The notes under the pieces are model-generated. The model saw only the letters and a list, made by a program, of their open reading frames with translations, had not been told where the DNA came from and did not search any database. Position numbers and translations under genes: made by a program. Positions 16,570-26,527 of a stretch of DNA of 64,000 nt are shown piece after piece. Each line of letters begins with the position of its first letter. Position 1 is the first letter of the stretch. Source of the DNA: Calditrichia bacterium (GTDB lineage: Bacteria > Calditrichota > Calditrichia > RBG-13-44-9 > J075); NCBI GenBank assembly GCA_028284445.1, contig JANQRS010000021.1:186001-250000 (forward strand), given 5' to 3'.

Positions 16570-19500
16570 TCAGTCCTGGCGAGACTTATCACCCAACACT
16601 TTTTCGATACAGGATTTGAGTTCCGCCCGCTTGAAGGGTTTACCAACAAACCCGCTCATACCGACATCAACAAAGCGCTTGCGATCTTTTTCCAGCACGT
16701 TGGCCGTTAAGGCAATGATGGGAATATTGATATCCCAACCCGCTTTCTCCTCATTGCGAATCACGCGCGTGGCCTCGATGCCGTCCATCACCGGCATTTG
16801 CACATCCATCAAAATCAAATCGAAGCGACTTTTATACAGCGCATCAATGACTTCTTCTCCATTCTCGACCACCGTGGTAGTCGCACCCAACTTTTTCAGT
16901 GTGTGCAATGCCACCTTTTGATTGACCTTGTTGTCTTCAGCCAACAAAATTTGCAGATCAGCAAGCGGTAAATGGTGCTCATCATTTTGTGCCTCCGGAA
17001 CGGTCTCTTCCTTGTGATTAAACAAATGATGCATCAGATAGTGCCTGAGGAGGCGAACTTTCAGCGGTTTAAAAATGCTGAATAAGAATCCGCTCTCCAT
17101 TGCCATCCGCGCAATCTCCGGCTGTCCCGCGGCAGTCAGTAACACCAGTGCCAGATTGTCGAAGCGGCGATCCTGACGAATCTCCTGACCCATCTCAATG
17201 CCATCTTTTTCGGGCATATGATAATCGGTGATGCACAAATCAAATGGCAATTCGTCCTCAAGCCCTTTTTCAAGCAAAGCCAGGGCCTCACCGGCACTTC
17301 CGGCAACGGTGACGGACCAGAACATACCGTCAAGCTGCCGTTTTAAAAGAAGCAGTCCTTCCTTCAGATCGTCGACAATCAAGACCCGCATTTTGCGCAA
17401 ATCAGTGGCGTGCACAATTGGTCGTTGTTCGATTTCACTTGCCGCTTCCAGTGGCAGCTTTACCCAGAAGGTTGACCCCGTTCCATAGTCGCTCTCGACG
17501 CCAATTTCCCCACCCATCGCTTCCGTAAGGCGCTTGGAAATAGTCAGTCCCAAGCCGGTTCCCCCGAATTTGCGGGTTGTCGATGCGTCAGCCTGAACAA
17601 AGCTGGAAAACAACTTTTTGATTGCCTCAGGCTTGATACCGATGCCGGTATCGATGACCTCAAAATGTATCTCCGCTCGATTTTCATCTCCGGCATGTTT
17701 GGCCCGCAAAAAGACATAGCCTTCTTCAGTGAACTTCACAGCGTTGCCACAAAGATTCAGGAGGATCTGTTTTAGCCGTTGTGGATCTCCCATGATCCGG
17801 GCCGGAATCTCCGGATCGACCTCGGTTAAAAACTCCACTCCCCGTTGATAGGCCCCGGAAACCAATACATCACCGATTCCTTCAACAAGCAGGACCGGAT
17901 CAAAGGGAATTTTTTCCAGGGTAAGTTTACCGGATTCGATTTTGGAATAGTCAAGGATGTCGTTGATAATCGTAAGCAAGCTTTCAGCACTGGAATAAAT
18001 GGTTTTTGAAAATTCCATCTGCTGCGCATTAAGGTTGGTAGCGAGCAATAATTCGGTCATACCCAGAACGCCGTTCATGGGCGTGCGAATCTCGTGACTC
18101 ATATTTGCGAGAAACTCGCTCTTGGCCCGCGTTGCTTCCTGTGCCTCATCTCTTGATCGCCGCAATTCCTGATTCATGACTTGCAGTTCTTCTTTCTGAG
18201 CGATTACCTGGGTGGTTCGTTCCTCGATTGTTCTTTCCAGCTCGCGCTGGCGTCGCTTGATGTAGGCAAAGCGCCAGTTGATGATGCCGTATATCGCCAG
18301 CATGACGCAGAAGAAATATCCTGCAAAGGCCCACCAGGTCCGATACCACGGCGGCAAAATGGTAAACTCCAATTTCGAGCGCTTGCTCTTCTCCCCATAT
18401 ACGTTTCGAGCCTGCACCTCAAATGTGTACGTCCCTTCAGCAATATTGGTAAAGTCCTTGCGACTTTCACGGGTCCACAGCGACCATTCTTGCTGTTGCG
18501 GCAGTAGTTTGAAGCGATACTCCACCTGGTCCGAATAAAAGATATCGTTAGAACTGTACTGAAATCGTATGTCGTTCAATTCATACGCTAAGGTAATCTC
18601 GGAAGTATGCTCACTTCGAAATCCATTAAACATGGTCTGCATGCTATCGATCATGCTTACCTGCCGCAAATGCACGTTAAAGCTGCTCTTCTCCGGCGCC
18701 CCAGCCTTATGCTGATAACGAATCAATCCTTCAGAGGTGCAAAACCAGATGACATCTTGTTGATCAACGACTGGCGGAAAAAGAATTTGGTAAGAATAAG
18801 GACTCAATTTGCCGCTGTCCCAAAGATACTTTACGCCAGCCGAATCCTTACGAATGTATCCGAACTTACCGGCACTACCGGTCCAAAAATTCCCGTCGGA
18901 ATCGACCGTCAAATCCAGGAACTCAAAGGACTGGTCCGATAATATTTTCTCAAAAGAGTCATCTTGAGCAAAATGCAGGCTATCGCCCCGACGTTCTGCA
19001 CGGTAAACGGCCTCTTCTGTAAAGAATGTCACGTTTTGGTTAAATGCCTCCGGCGTATAGAGCTTATCTGCAAGCTTGCCGGTTGAATACAGATTGATTT
19101 CAAGTGAATCCGGAAACGACAGCGGCTTTGAAATTTGCAGGATTTTTTCACCGACTGTAGTAGCCCAGAGTCCATTCATCCTATCGCCCCGGGTCGAAGT
19201 ATGCTGCCGCAACGATCGCGTTTGAATCGGGTAACCGGAAAAGGTATATACTTTGCTCCAATCTCCGGATTCATATTTCAACACTTCTATAAATCCCGTA
19301 TCACTATGTTCCAGAAATACGTAGTTTTTATTTTCAGTGGAAATTTGCGCGTGATAAATTGGTTCCGTGTATCGCGTCTTTTTCAGCCGATCTCCTTCTA
19401 CCCGGTAAATCCCCTGACTGGAAACCAACCAAACCCGACCGTGGGCTTCAAAAAGGTGCCAAAAGAAACCACGGTCTTTGGATATTTTCTGAAAACGCAT

Positions 19501-20622
19501 CATCTGGCCATTTTCAGAATCCAACAAACGATATACATTGAAATCAGTGACCAGGTATAGTTGTCCCTGATAACGGTAGATATCATTTGACCCATCCTTT
19601 AATCCATTGCGCTTATCAAAGACCGTTACCGGTGAGTAGGTATCAACGCAGGCAATACCGGTATTTAGAGTTAGCCATAGTCGGCCTTTATTGTCCAAAA
19701 ACAGATTCGTGATTGACTCACTTTGCAAATTGTATCTCGAATCGATTTTGTGAACAACTTCGCCGGTCGGTGAAATGATGTGAACACCATCATTAGCCGA
19801 TGCCAGTGCGAGATAGTTATCATGAAGCAAAAGTGTCTTTCGTGGTTCAGCTATAAGAGAAGGTCCGGGATTCCTTAAGAACGCCGCCTGCGGAGAAGAG
19901 ATTTTGCCTTCATCCAGACGGGCCTTAAAAATGCCGCTATTTGCCGTAGTCACCAAAACGCTGTCTTTACCAAACTCGATGACATCAACGATATCATATT
20001 TTGACCATTGCTGGTGGCCATGAAGCAGTATCAAAGAAGTATCCTTTAAACTGAAAAATCCGCTATCGGTTCTCACAACTGTCATATCGTGCAACTTACG
20101 AAGCAGAAATTCGCCGGACATATTGACGGTGCTTAACTCGTCCATTGACCAAATAAAGATTTTTCCTTCGCGATCCGCAAAATAAACGGATCCATGATCC
20201 GCAATAATATTGGTAACCAGGAAATTTTGGTCAAGATCGCCCAGGTAGCGCTTGCTAATGCTTGAGTAACTTAACCGCCCCAGGCTGTCGGGAACACAAA
20301 AACCGAATTCATTTGCACCACCGACAAAAATTGTGTCACGGCCGGTAACCGTAAGCGCTCTGGTATAATTGTAAGGATAGCTTTCTATCCAATTCCAGGA
20401 AACACCGTCAAATGTGAGAACGCCCTGGCTGTTGGCAAAGAGCATGATGCCGTTATCGGCCTGTACAGCAGACCAATTTTGGACATGACCATCGTAATCC
20501 TGCGGTGTGTATTGCTTTAAGGGCAAAAACCCCATCTCTTTATGAAAGTTGGAATATGTCTGGGCGTGTAAACTGAGCCCTGCCAGGACCAGCATTAAGA
20601 GGACGCTATTCAGTTTGTTCAT
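16570..20622 (-). CDS. Propeller-type hybrid two-component regulator (kinase with two receivers)
   Basis: The 1350-residue protein begins with a signal peptide ([21 protein letters not shown]). A periplasmic sensor of repeated two-component-regulator-propeller units follows (segments such as [18 protein letters not shown] and [17 protein letters not shown]), then a Y_Y_Y-type domain (about residues 650-755: [25 protein letters not shown]) and one membrane helix (about 765-785). The cytoplasmic kinase has His843 in [15 protein letters not shown] and the boxes NAVKF, DTGIGI and GGTGLGL. Two receiver domains follow with Asp1133 (ITDYHMP) and Asp1273 (LMDVQMP). Unlike many propeller hybrids of Bacteroidetes it has no C-terminal AraC domain, so output must go through phosphotransfer to another protein. 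Such sensors often detect polysaccharides, but nothing here identifies the ligand. Confidence 0.93.
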   Translation of the reverse strand: MNKLNSVLLMLVLAGLSLHAQTYSNFHKEMGFLPLKQYTPQDYDGHVQNWSAVQADNGIMLFANSQGVLTFDGVSWNWIESYPYNYTRALTVTGRDTIFVGGANEFGFCVPDSLGRLSYSSISKRYLGDLDQNFLVTNIIADHGSVYFADREGKIFIWSMDELSTVNMSGEFLLRKLHDMTVVRTDSGFFSLKDTSLILLHGHQQWSKYDIVDVIEFGKDSVLVTTANSGIFKARLDEGKISSPQAAFLRNPGPSLIAEPRKTLLLHDNYLALASANDGVHIISPTGEVVHKIDSRYNLQSESITNLFLDNKGRLWLTLNTGIACVDTYSPVTVFDKRNGLKDGSNDIYRYQGQLYLVTDFNVYRLLDSENGQMMRFQKISKDRGFFWHLFEAHGRVWLVSSQGIYRVEGDRLKKTRYTEPIYHAQISTENKNYVFLEHSDTGFIEVLKYESGDWSKVYTFSGYPIQTRSLRQHTSTRGDRMNGLWATTVGEKILQISKPLSFPDSLEINLYSTGKLADKLYTPEAFNQNVTFFTEEAVYRAERRGDSLHFAQDDSFEKILSDQSFEFLDLTVDSDGNFWTGSAGKFGYIRKDSAGVKYLWDSGKLSPYSYQILFPPVVDQQDVIWFCTSEGLIRYQHKAGAPEKSSFNVHLRQVSMIDSMQTMFNGFRSEHTSEITLAYELNDIRFQYSSNDIFYSDQVEYRFKLLPQQQEWSLWTRESRKDFTNIAEGTYTFEVQARNVYGEKSKRSKLEFTILPPWYRTWWAFAGYFFCVMLAIYGIINWRFAYIKRRQRELERTIEERTTQVIAQKEELQVMNQELRRSRDEAQEATRAKSEFLANMSHEIRTPMNGVLGMTELLLATNLNAQQMEFSKTIYSSAESLLTIINDILDYSKIESGKLTLEKIPFDPVLLVEGIGDVLVSGAYQRGVEFLTEVDPEIPARIMGDPQRLKQILLNLCGNAVKFTEEGYVFLRAKHAGDENRAEIHFEVIDTGIGIKPEAIKKLFSSFVQADASTTRKFGGTGLGLTISKRLTEAMGGEIGVESDYGTGSTFWVKLPLEAASEIEQRPIVHATDLRKMRVLIVDDLKEGLLLLKRQLDGMFWSVTVAGSAGEALALLEKGLEDELPFDLCITDYHMPEKDGIEMGQEIRQDRRFDNLALVLLTAAGQPEIARMAMESGFLFSIFKPLKVRLLRHYLMHHLFNHKEETVPEAQNDEHHLPLADLQILLAEDNKVNQKVALHTLKKLGATTTVVENGEEVIDALYKSRFDLILMDVQMPVMDGIEATRVIRNEEKAGWDINIPIIALTANVLEKDRKRFVDVGMSGFVGKPFKRAELKSCIEKVLGDKSRQD

Positions 20623-20795
20623 TTTCTACTATATCCGTCGTGGCTTTGATGGCAGTACTTTCGTTATTCGATGTGCCATTAAATTATCGACGTAATCGGG
20701 CAATTCTTAAACCGGGGAATGTCGGCAGGAATATAGCTCGGTGGTATTGTTCGGTTAAGAAATTGCTATAGCCAAACGCTTAGCAGGTATGCTGC

Positions 20796-22292
20796 TTATA
20801 GTGAAATATATGTCGATTTCAGCTGGGTGTACTTATGAAGACCATGAAGTGAAAAATCACGCCCAAAACCGGATTGCTTTACGCCGCCGAATGGCAACAC
20901 CTGTTTGTAGCTATCCAAAGAATTGACAGTTACCATCCCGACTTTCAAGGCGCGGGCAAATTTATGGGCAGTACTTAAGTCACGAGTCCAAATTGCTGCT
21001 TGCAGGCCATAGTGGGAGTTGTTGGCAATCTTCAGCGCATTCTCATGCGTATCAAACTTCAAAACTGATAGTACCGGCCCAAAAATCTCTTCCCGGGCAA
21101 TAACCATTGTGTCCTCGACATTTTCAAAAATAGTCGGCTCGATGGCACACCCGGCATTTTCGAAGTCAGCGCTATTTCCACCCAAAAGCAAGTCAGCGCC
21201 TTCCTGTTGCCCCTGCTCGACATATTGCAAAACCCGGCGTTTATGGACATCATCAACCAGGGTGCCAAACTCCGTTGTCGGCGCAAGTGGGGAGCCAGCC
21301 TTTATGGCCCGAGCGGCCGCCAACAATTTTTCGAGGAAAATATCATATATTTTTTCGTCAACCAGCAATCGCGAAGGCGCCGTACAGACCTGTCCGCTAT
21401 TGTAAAATATGCCGAAGGCCGCTTCACTGGCTGCTATGTCGGCATCAGGGACATCGGCCAGAATAATGTTCGGCGTCTTGCCACCGCATTCCAGGGCAAC
21501 CTGCTTCATATTGGATTCACCGGCATAGCGGAGAAACAGCTTGCCAACTTCTGTTGAGCCCGTAAAGGCAATCATATCCACATCCATATGCATGCCCAAT
21601 GCCTTGCCGGCTCGCGGGCCGAAACCAGGCAGCACATTAAACACGCCATCAGGTATTCCCGCAGCAGCAGCCAGCTCTCCTATTCTAATCGCCGTCAAAG
21701 GCGACTGTTCAGCTGGTTTTAAAACCACGCTATTGCCGGCTGCAAGAGCAGGTGCAAATTTCAAAGCGGCCATATCCAGGGGAAAATTCCAGGGAACAAC
21801 GGCCCCGACAACCCCAAGCGGCTCGCGAGTCACCAGCCCCAATTCATCTTTGCCCATCGGCGCAATTTCATCATATACCTTATCAATTGCCTCAGCATAC
21901 CAGCGAATGGTTTCAACCACGGTAGGTAAGTCGTGGGTCAGTGAATAGCGTATTGGCTTGCCCATATCCAGCGTTTCCAGCAGCGCCAGTTCCTCACTGT
22001 GCTCTTCGATCCTTTCCGCAAAGCGAAAAAGGATCTGCTTCCGCTCGACCGGCGCCATCCCGGACCATACGTCTGTTTCGAAGGCTCGACGAGCAGCCCT
22101 GACAGCACGATCGACATCTTCCTCATCACAAGACGCGACGCTTGCCAAAACGCGCCCATCCAGCGGGCTGATACAATCGAAGCGTTCTCCGGCGGCTGCC
22201 GCAACATACTTCCCGTCGATAAAGGCCTCTCCACCAATGGAGATTTTTTCTGCCCGTTCTTTCCATTCTTCAAATGTGGGTATGGTATTCAT
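20796..22292 (-). CDS. Aldehyde dehydrogenase (PuuC / aminobutyraldehyde or succinate-semialdehyde type)
   Basis: This 498-residue enzyme is a full-length NAD(P)-dependent aldehyde dehydrogenase: VVPWNFPL near 165-172, FTGSTEVGK near 243-251, general base Glu268 in LECGGK, and nucleophile Cys303 in NSGQVCTAPSR. The sequence is closest in feel to gamma-glutamyl-gamma-aminobutyraldehyde dehydrogenases (PuuC) and betaine-aldehyde-like enzymes. It is the last gene of a five-gene minus-strand operon, 71 nt after the GABA aminotransferase gene. In that context it could oxidise 4-aminobutyraldehyde or guanidinobutyraldehyde to the acid, or succinate semialdehyde to succinate. The substrate cannot be decided from sequence. 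Confidence 0.9.
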   Translation of the reverse strand: MNTIPTFEEWKERAEKISIGGEAFIDGKYVAAAAGERFDCISPLDGRVLASVASCDEEDVDRAVRAARRAFETDVWSGMAPVERKQILFRFAERIEEHSEELALLETLDMGKPIRYSLTHDLPTVVETIRWYAEAIDKVYDEIAPMGKDELGLVTREPLGVVGAVVPWNFPLDMAALKFAPALAAGNSVVLKPAEQSPLTAIRIGELAAAAGIPDGVFNVLPGFGPRAGKALGMHMDVDMIAFTGSTEVGKLFLRYAGESNMKQVALECGGKTPNIILADVPDADIAASEAAFGIFYNSGQVCTAPSRLLVDEKIYDIFLEKLLAAARAIKAGSPLAPTTEFGTLVDDVHKRRVLQYVEQGQQEGADLLLGGNSADFENAGCAIEPTIFENVEDTMVIAREEIFGPVLSVLKFDTHENALKIANNSHYGLQAAIWTRDLSTAHKFARALKVGMVTVNSLDSYKQVLPFGGVKQSGFGRDFSLHGLHKYTQLKSTYISL

Positions 22293-22363
22293 TCAGCTAA
22301 CACCTAAAGATGAAGTAGATGATGATTCAAATAAATACGATTATATCGACCAAGTTGCCAACA

Positions 22364-23650
22364 CTAAGCGCGACCGGCTTCCTGGCTGGACTGCAAGGCT
22401 TCGTCAAAGATGGCAAGGGCATCGTCAAGTTGCTCTTCAGAGACGATCAGCGGGGGCACCCAACGAATAACGTTTCCATAACTGCCGCAGCTTAGCAGTA
22501 GCAGCCCCTGCTTCAAGCAGGATTGCTGGACCCGGCTTGTTGTCAGAGGATCAGGCGTGCCATCTGCATGACTGAACTCGGTGGCAATCATCAGTCCCGG
22601 TCCGCGAACATCTCCAATGGAGGGAAATTTTTCTTGCAACCGACGAAGTTCTTGTGTCAAATACTCACCATTTTCCCGGGCTTTTGCAGTCAGATCTTCC
22701 GCATCAATCACATCGATAGTTGCGCAGGCAGCAACTGCGGCAATTGCGCTGCCGCCACCGTAAGTGCCGCCGTGCGTGCCCGGTTTCCACTTGTCCATCA
22801 ATTCATCACTCGCAGCAACCGCAGAAATCGGCAATCCACTGCCAAGTCCTTTTGCAAGAACAAGAATGTCCGGCTCAATATTCGCATGTTCATAGCCAAA
22901 CCATTTTCCGGTGCGTCCAAAGCCGCTTTGCACCTCGTCGAGTGCCAATAAGATATTGTGTTTCCGGCAGATGTCGCGAAGACCAACCAAGAATTCGGCA
23001 GGTGCGGGGATATAGCCACCTTCTCCCAGGACCGGCTCGATGATCATCATAGCGGTTTCATCAGGCGCACTCTGGCTGTGTAATATCAAATCGAGTTCCT
23101 TCAGGCAGAATTCTGTCGCCTGATGTTCGTTCCAACCATAGCGATACGCTGCAGGAAAAGGCGCGACTATGATGCCTCCCGGCAGCGGCTGGTAATCATA
23201 GCGATAGACATATTTTGAGGTGGTCATGGCCATAGCCTGGTGCGTACGGCCATGAAAGCTCCCCTGGAATACGATAATATTTCGGCGACCGGTGGCTTGT
23301 CGCGCAAGTTTCACCGCGCCTTCAACCGCTTCAGCACCACTGTTGGAGAAGAAAAATCGATTGATTGAATCTGGCGTAATGTTGTTGAGTTTTCGCGCAA
23401 GCGCTACTATCTCCGGAAGCACAACAATATTCATTTGCCCGAATAGCAGTTTATCAGCTTGCTCCTGAACCGCCTTGACCACCCGGGGATGACAATGCCC
23501 GGTATTGACCACGCCGATACCGGAAGTGAAATCCATATAAGCGTCGCCAGCCCCATCAAAGAGGTAGATGCCCTCCCCTCTTATCGGCGCAATTTGGGTC
23601 AAATGGGTCCAAACTGGTGACAAAAGTTGAAAATCATTTGCTAGTGACAT
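22364..23650 (-). CDS. gabT: Class III aminotransferase, 4-aminobutyrate type
   Basis: I take the ATG at 23650, preceded by GGAGAG, giving 428 residues; the longer open frame would overlap the upstream hydrolase gene. The fold-type I PLP enzyme has the features of GABA/ornithine/acetylornithine aminotransferases: SNSGAEAVEGAVKLAR near 102-117, Asp238 (LALDEVQSGFGRTG) contacting the PLP nitrogen and Lys267 (VLAKGLG) forming the Schiff base. The GRTGK motif is typical of the GABA/acetylornithine branch. With a ureohydrolase upstream (13 nt gap) and an aldehyde dehydrogenase downstream, it most likely converts 4-aminobutyrate to succinate semialdehyde or putrescine to 4-aminobutyraldehyde. Confidence 0.88.
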   Translation of the reverse strand: MSLANDFQLLSPVWTHLTQIAPIRGEGIYLFDGAGDAYMDFTSGIGVVNTGHCHPRVVKAVQEQADKLLFGQMNIVVLPEIVALARKLNNITPDSINRFFFSNSGAEAVEGAVKLARQATGRRNIIVFQGSFHGRTHQAMAMTTSKYVYRYDYQPLPGGIIVAPFPAAYRYGWNEHQATEFCLKELDLILHSQSAPDETAMMIIEPVLGEGGYIPAPAEFLVGLRDICRKHNILLALDEVQSGFGRTGKWFGYEHANIEPDILVLAKGLGSGLPISAVAASDELMDKWKPGTHGGTYGGGSAIAAVAACATIDVIDAEDLTAKARENGEYLTQELRRLQEKFPSIGDVRGPGLMIATEFSHADGTPDPLTTSRVQQSCLKQGLLLLSCGSYGNVIRWVPPLIVSEEQLDDALAIFDEALQSSQEAGRA

Positions 23651-23663
23651 AAGGTCTCTCCGC

Positions 23664-24629
23664 TTAACCCCGGACTTTCCTGCTTTTCTGTAAGGCGATG
23701 ATGGAAATAAACTCATAAATGATATTGGCCGCCAAAAGGCTGGTAACGCTTGCCGGATCATAAGCCGGCATCACTTCAACCAAGTCAAATCCCACAAAAG
23801 AGATATCTTGCAAGCCGCGCACCAGGGCAAGAGACTGATACCCGTTAAAGCCGCCGACCTCCGGCGTGCCTGTGCCCGGAGCAAAGGCCGGATCCACAAA
23901 ATCTATATCAAATGTCAAATATGCCGGGCCGGCGCCAACTCGATCGCGGATTCTGCGAAGCGCCTCTTCAATTCCCATTGCATGTAATTCCGGACCAGTA
24001 ATGTCAAGCATGCCGGCTTCACGCGACATGGCTGTATCACTCTTCTCATACAGCGGACCTCGCAAGCCCACCTGGACGGAGCGCTCCACAACAATCAGCC
24101 CTTCCTCCACAGCTCTTCTAAACGGGGTGCCGTGGGTGTCCTTTTCTCCAAAATACCCCGGCCATAAATCGCTATGCGAATCAAACTGGATTAAAGCCAC
24201 CGGACCATGTTTCGCTGCGACAGTTCTCAACAATGGCAAGGAAACCGAATGATCGCCGCCAAGAAAAATGGGCGTCGTTCCGGAAGCCAAAACGGTTCTA
24301 GCCCCCTCTTCAATCTGCAAGTGAGACTCGGAAAGATAGCCCGGAATAACCGGCAGATCACCGTAATCAACTCCGGAGCAGTGTTGGAATATATCGACGT
24401 CCAGGACCGGATTGTAGGGACGCAGCAAGAGAGAATTGTCGCGAATGCCGGCAGGGCCGAAGCGCGCGCCCACCCGAAAAGTCGCGCCGGTGTCAAAAGG
24501 CACCCCAACAACGGCAAAGTCTACATCGTGCAAATCCGTCACATGCGGCAGACGCATAAAAGAACGGAGACCTTCAAAACGGGGATAAATCATGGCGTCC
24601 ATCGGACGATATTGCTTTTTACCAGTCAT
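23664..24629 (-). CDS. speB: Agmatinase/guanidinobutyrase-family ureohydrolase
   Basis: The 321-residue product is a complete arginase-family enzyme with all six manganese ligands: His127 (GGDHS), Asp150-x-His152-x-Asp154 (FDSHSDLW), and Asp241-x-Asp243 (FDIDFVDP). The loop PAFAPGTGTPEVGG that follows is shared by agmatinases, guanidinobutyrases and proclavaminate amidinohydrolase, and the guanidino substrate cannot be told apart by eye. It releases urea from a guanidino compound. The gene starts 3 nt after the stop of the transporter gene and ends 13 nt before the aminotransferase, so it is firmly in the operon. If the substrate is 4-guanidinobutyrate, the three enzymes give a straight path through GABA to succinate; if agmatine, the product is putrescine. 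Confidence 0.9.
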   Translation of the reverse strand: MTGKKQYRPMDAMIYPRFEGLRSFMRLPHVTDLHDVDFAVVGVPFDTGATFRVGARFGPAGIRDNSLLLRPYNPVLDVDIFQHCSGVDYGDLPVIPGYLSESHLQIEEGARTVLASGTTPIFLGGDHSVSLPLLRTVAAKHGPVALIQFDSHSDLWPGYFGEKDTHGTPFRRAVEEGLIVVERSVQVGLRGPLYEKSDTAMSREAGMLDITGPELHAMGIEEALRRIRDRVGAGPAYLTFDIDFVDPAFAPGTGTPEVGGFNGYQSLALVRGLQDISFVGFDLVEVMPAYDPASVTSLLAANIIYEFISIIALQKSRKVRG

Positions 24630-24632
24630 GTG

Positions 24633-26516
24633 TTAAACCTCTTCAGGAAGGGTTTTACCGAAAGTCCATATAACAGCAGCCAATATGATGAATCCAATAA
24701 AGATCAACAGATACCAGGGCGCGCCAAAGCCAGCCGGTAAAGTGCCAATGAACAAGGCGACGCCTCCCGCGACCAGCGCATAAGGTATCTGTGTGCGAAC
24801 GTGCTCCATTAACTCGCAGCCGGTTGCCATTGAGGTCAGGATTGTGGTATCGGAGATCGGTGAACAGTGATCAGCCCAAACCGCACCGCACAGAACGCAG
24901 GCGATCGTCGAATAAAAGATGTGGATATTTGAAGCATCTATACCGCCATTATTCTCCAAAACCGCCCAGGATAGCGGCACCACCAGCGGCATCAGAATGG
25001 CCATTACCCCCCAACTGGATCCGGAACCGAATGCCGTAATTGCGGCAATAATGAAGACTGCCGCGGGTAGTAGACTCATCGGCATGGTTTCTCCCAGGAG
25101 AGACACGATATAATCGGCAGTATGCAGAGCGTTGGAAATATCCGCCAGGGCCCAGGCCATTACCAGGACAATGATGCCCATTAACATGAATTTCACACCT
25201 TTATACCAGGCCGTAAAGGTCTCGTCAATGGTGAGCAGTCTCTGACTGACAGACAAAGCGCCGGCAACCACGACACTCAGCAGTGTGCCATAAACCAACG
25301 CTTTGTAGGAATCCGCTGATCCAAGGATATCTTGTAATTGCTCACCTTCTCCGGTCATGTAGATAGTTGTGATGACTGTGCCGATAAGCACCAGGATTGG
25401 CAGCAGCGCATTGATAGGGCGATGCGGAATGCCGCTCTTGACGAGCAACTCCGCTCCATCTCCTTCCTCGTCTCCCTCCGGATTTTCTATCTCACGCTTC
25501 TGTAATGCGGCCTTTTCCGCTTCATACATTGCCCCAAAATCACGCCTGCTAAATGCGATGAGTCCGACAAAGAAGATCGCCAGGAAAGGATAGAAGCTAT
25601 AAGAAAGTGAATTTAGAAAAATCAGATACGCTGACTGATCCAAGCCATTCAAACCGTCTATTGCATCCGAAATCAATCCGACCTGAAATCCAATCCAGGT
25701 TGTAATAATTGCAACTGTCGCCACCGGCGCTGAAGTGGAATCCACCAGGTAAGCCAGCTTTGCACGGGAAATCTTCAGGCGATCACTCAACATTCGGGAG
25801 GTGTTGCCAACAATCAAGGTGTTGGCATAGTCATCAAAGAATATGAAGAGCCCCAATAACCAGATAAACACCTGTCCACTTCGCCTGTCGCTGGCTTTGT
25901 CCATTAGATAGTTCACGATACCATGCATGCCCCCGTTGCGGGAAATAATTCCCACCATCCCACCAAGCATAAAGGTGAATAGAATAATGGCAGCATGGTC
26001 CGCATCGACCACTGCATTTAAGACATACACTTGAAAGGAATCAAATAGCCCGGTGAAGAAACCCGTGATCGTCAGTCCGTTCGCCGCCCAGGCACCAAAC
26101 CAAATGGCCGCAAACAAAGCCGGGACAATTGCGCGTATCCAAAAAGCCAATCCGATGGCAATTAAAGGCGGCAAGAGTGACACCCAGGCAGGAATGGCTC
26201 GCGCGGTGGCAGATGCTAAAACGCTTTCTCCACTGCGAAGCTGAATTCTTGCCTCACCGCTGTTGTCGAGCCGTATATTCTCAAAATTAAGGGTGTTCGG
26301 ATTAAGCGGATCTGACGAAGTTGCCACATTCTGCCCTTCAACAACCAGCTTCAGGTCGGCGCCCGGAGCAAATTCGCCATTTACAGAAACATCGAAGGGC
26401 ACGCCAACGAGCACGACCTGCGGCGGTTCAATGCGATATTCCTGCGCAAAAGAAGACAGAAAAATACCGAGCAGAATAGAAACAAGAATTGCATGTAGCC
26501 GGCAAATTTGGGTCAT
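24633..26516 (-). CDS. NhaC-family transporter with an N-terminal exported domain
   Basis: This 627-residue protein has an N-terminal signal sequence (MTQICRLHAILVSILLGIFLSSFAQ) and about 90 residues of beta-rich soluble domain (EPPQVVLVGVPFDVSVNG to SGESVLASATA), probably Ig-like. A multi-spanning NhaC-type transporter follows, with motifs such as FFDDYANTLIVGNTSR, SAPVATVAIITTWIGFQ, FGSGSSWGVMAILMPL and ADHCSPISDTTILTSMA. NhaC proteins exchange Na+ for H+ or couple cation gradients to amino acid and amine transport. Placed between two enzymes of a guanidino/GABA operon (gaps 11 and 3 nt), it probably imports or exchanges the substrate. The exported N-terminal domain is unusual for the family; because it follows a signal peptide it would lie in the periplasm. 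Confidence 0.88.
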   Translation of the reverse strand: MTQICRLHAILVSILLGIFLSSFAQEYRIEPPQVVLVGVPFDVSVNGEFAPGADLKLVVEGQNVATSSDPLNPNTLNFENIRLDNSGEARIQLRSGESVLASATARAIPAWVSLLPPLIAIGLAFWIRAIVPALFAAIWFGAWAANGLTITGFFTGLFDSFQVYVLNAVVDADHAAIILFTFMLGGMVGIISRNGGMHGIVNYLMDKASDRRSGQVFIWLLGLFIFFDDYANTLIVGNTSRMLSDRLKISRAKLAYLVDSTSAPVATVAIITTWIGFQVGLISDAIDGLNGLDQSAYLIFLNSLSYSFYPFLAIFFVGLIAFSRRDFGAMYEAEKAALQKREIENPEGDEEGDGAELLVKSGIPHRPINALLPILVLIGTVITTIYMTGEGEQLQDILGSADSYKALVYGTLLSVVVAGALSVSQRLLTIDETFTAWYKGVKFMLMGIIVLVMAWALADISNALHTADYIVSLLGETMPMSLLPAAVFIIAAITAFGSGSSWGVMAILMPLVVPLSWAVLENNGGIDASNIHIFYSTIACVLCGAVWADHCSPISDTTILTSMATGCELMEHVRTQIPYALVAGGVALFIGTLPAGFGAPWYLLIFIGFIILAAVIWTFGKTLPEEV

Positions 26517-26527
26517 AGTTCGCTATC

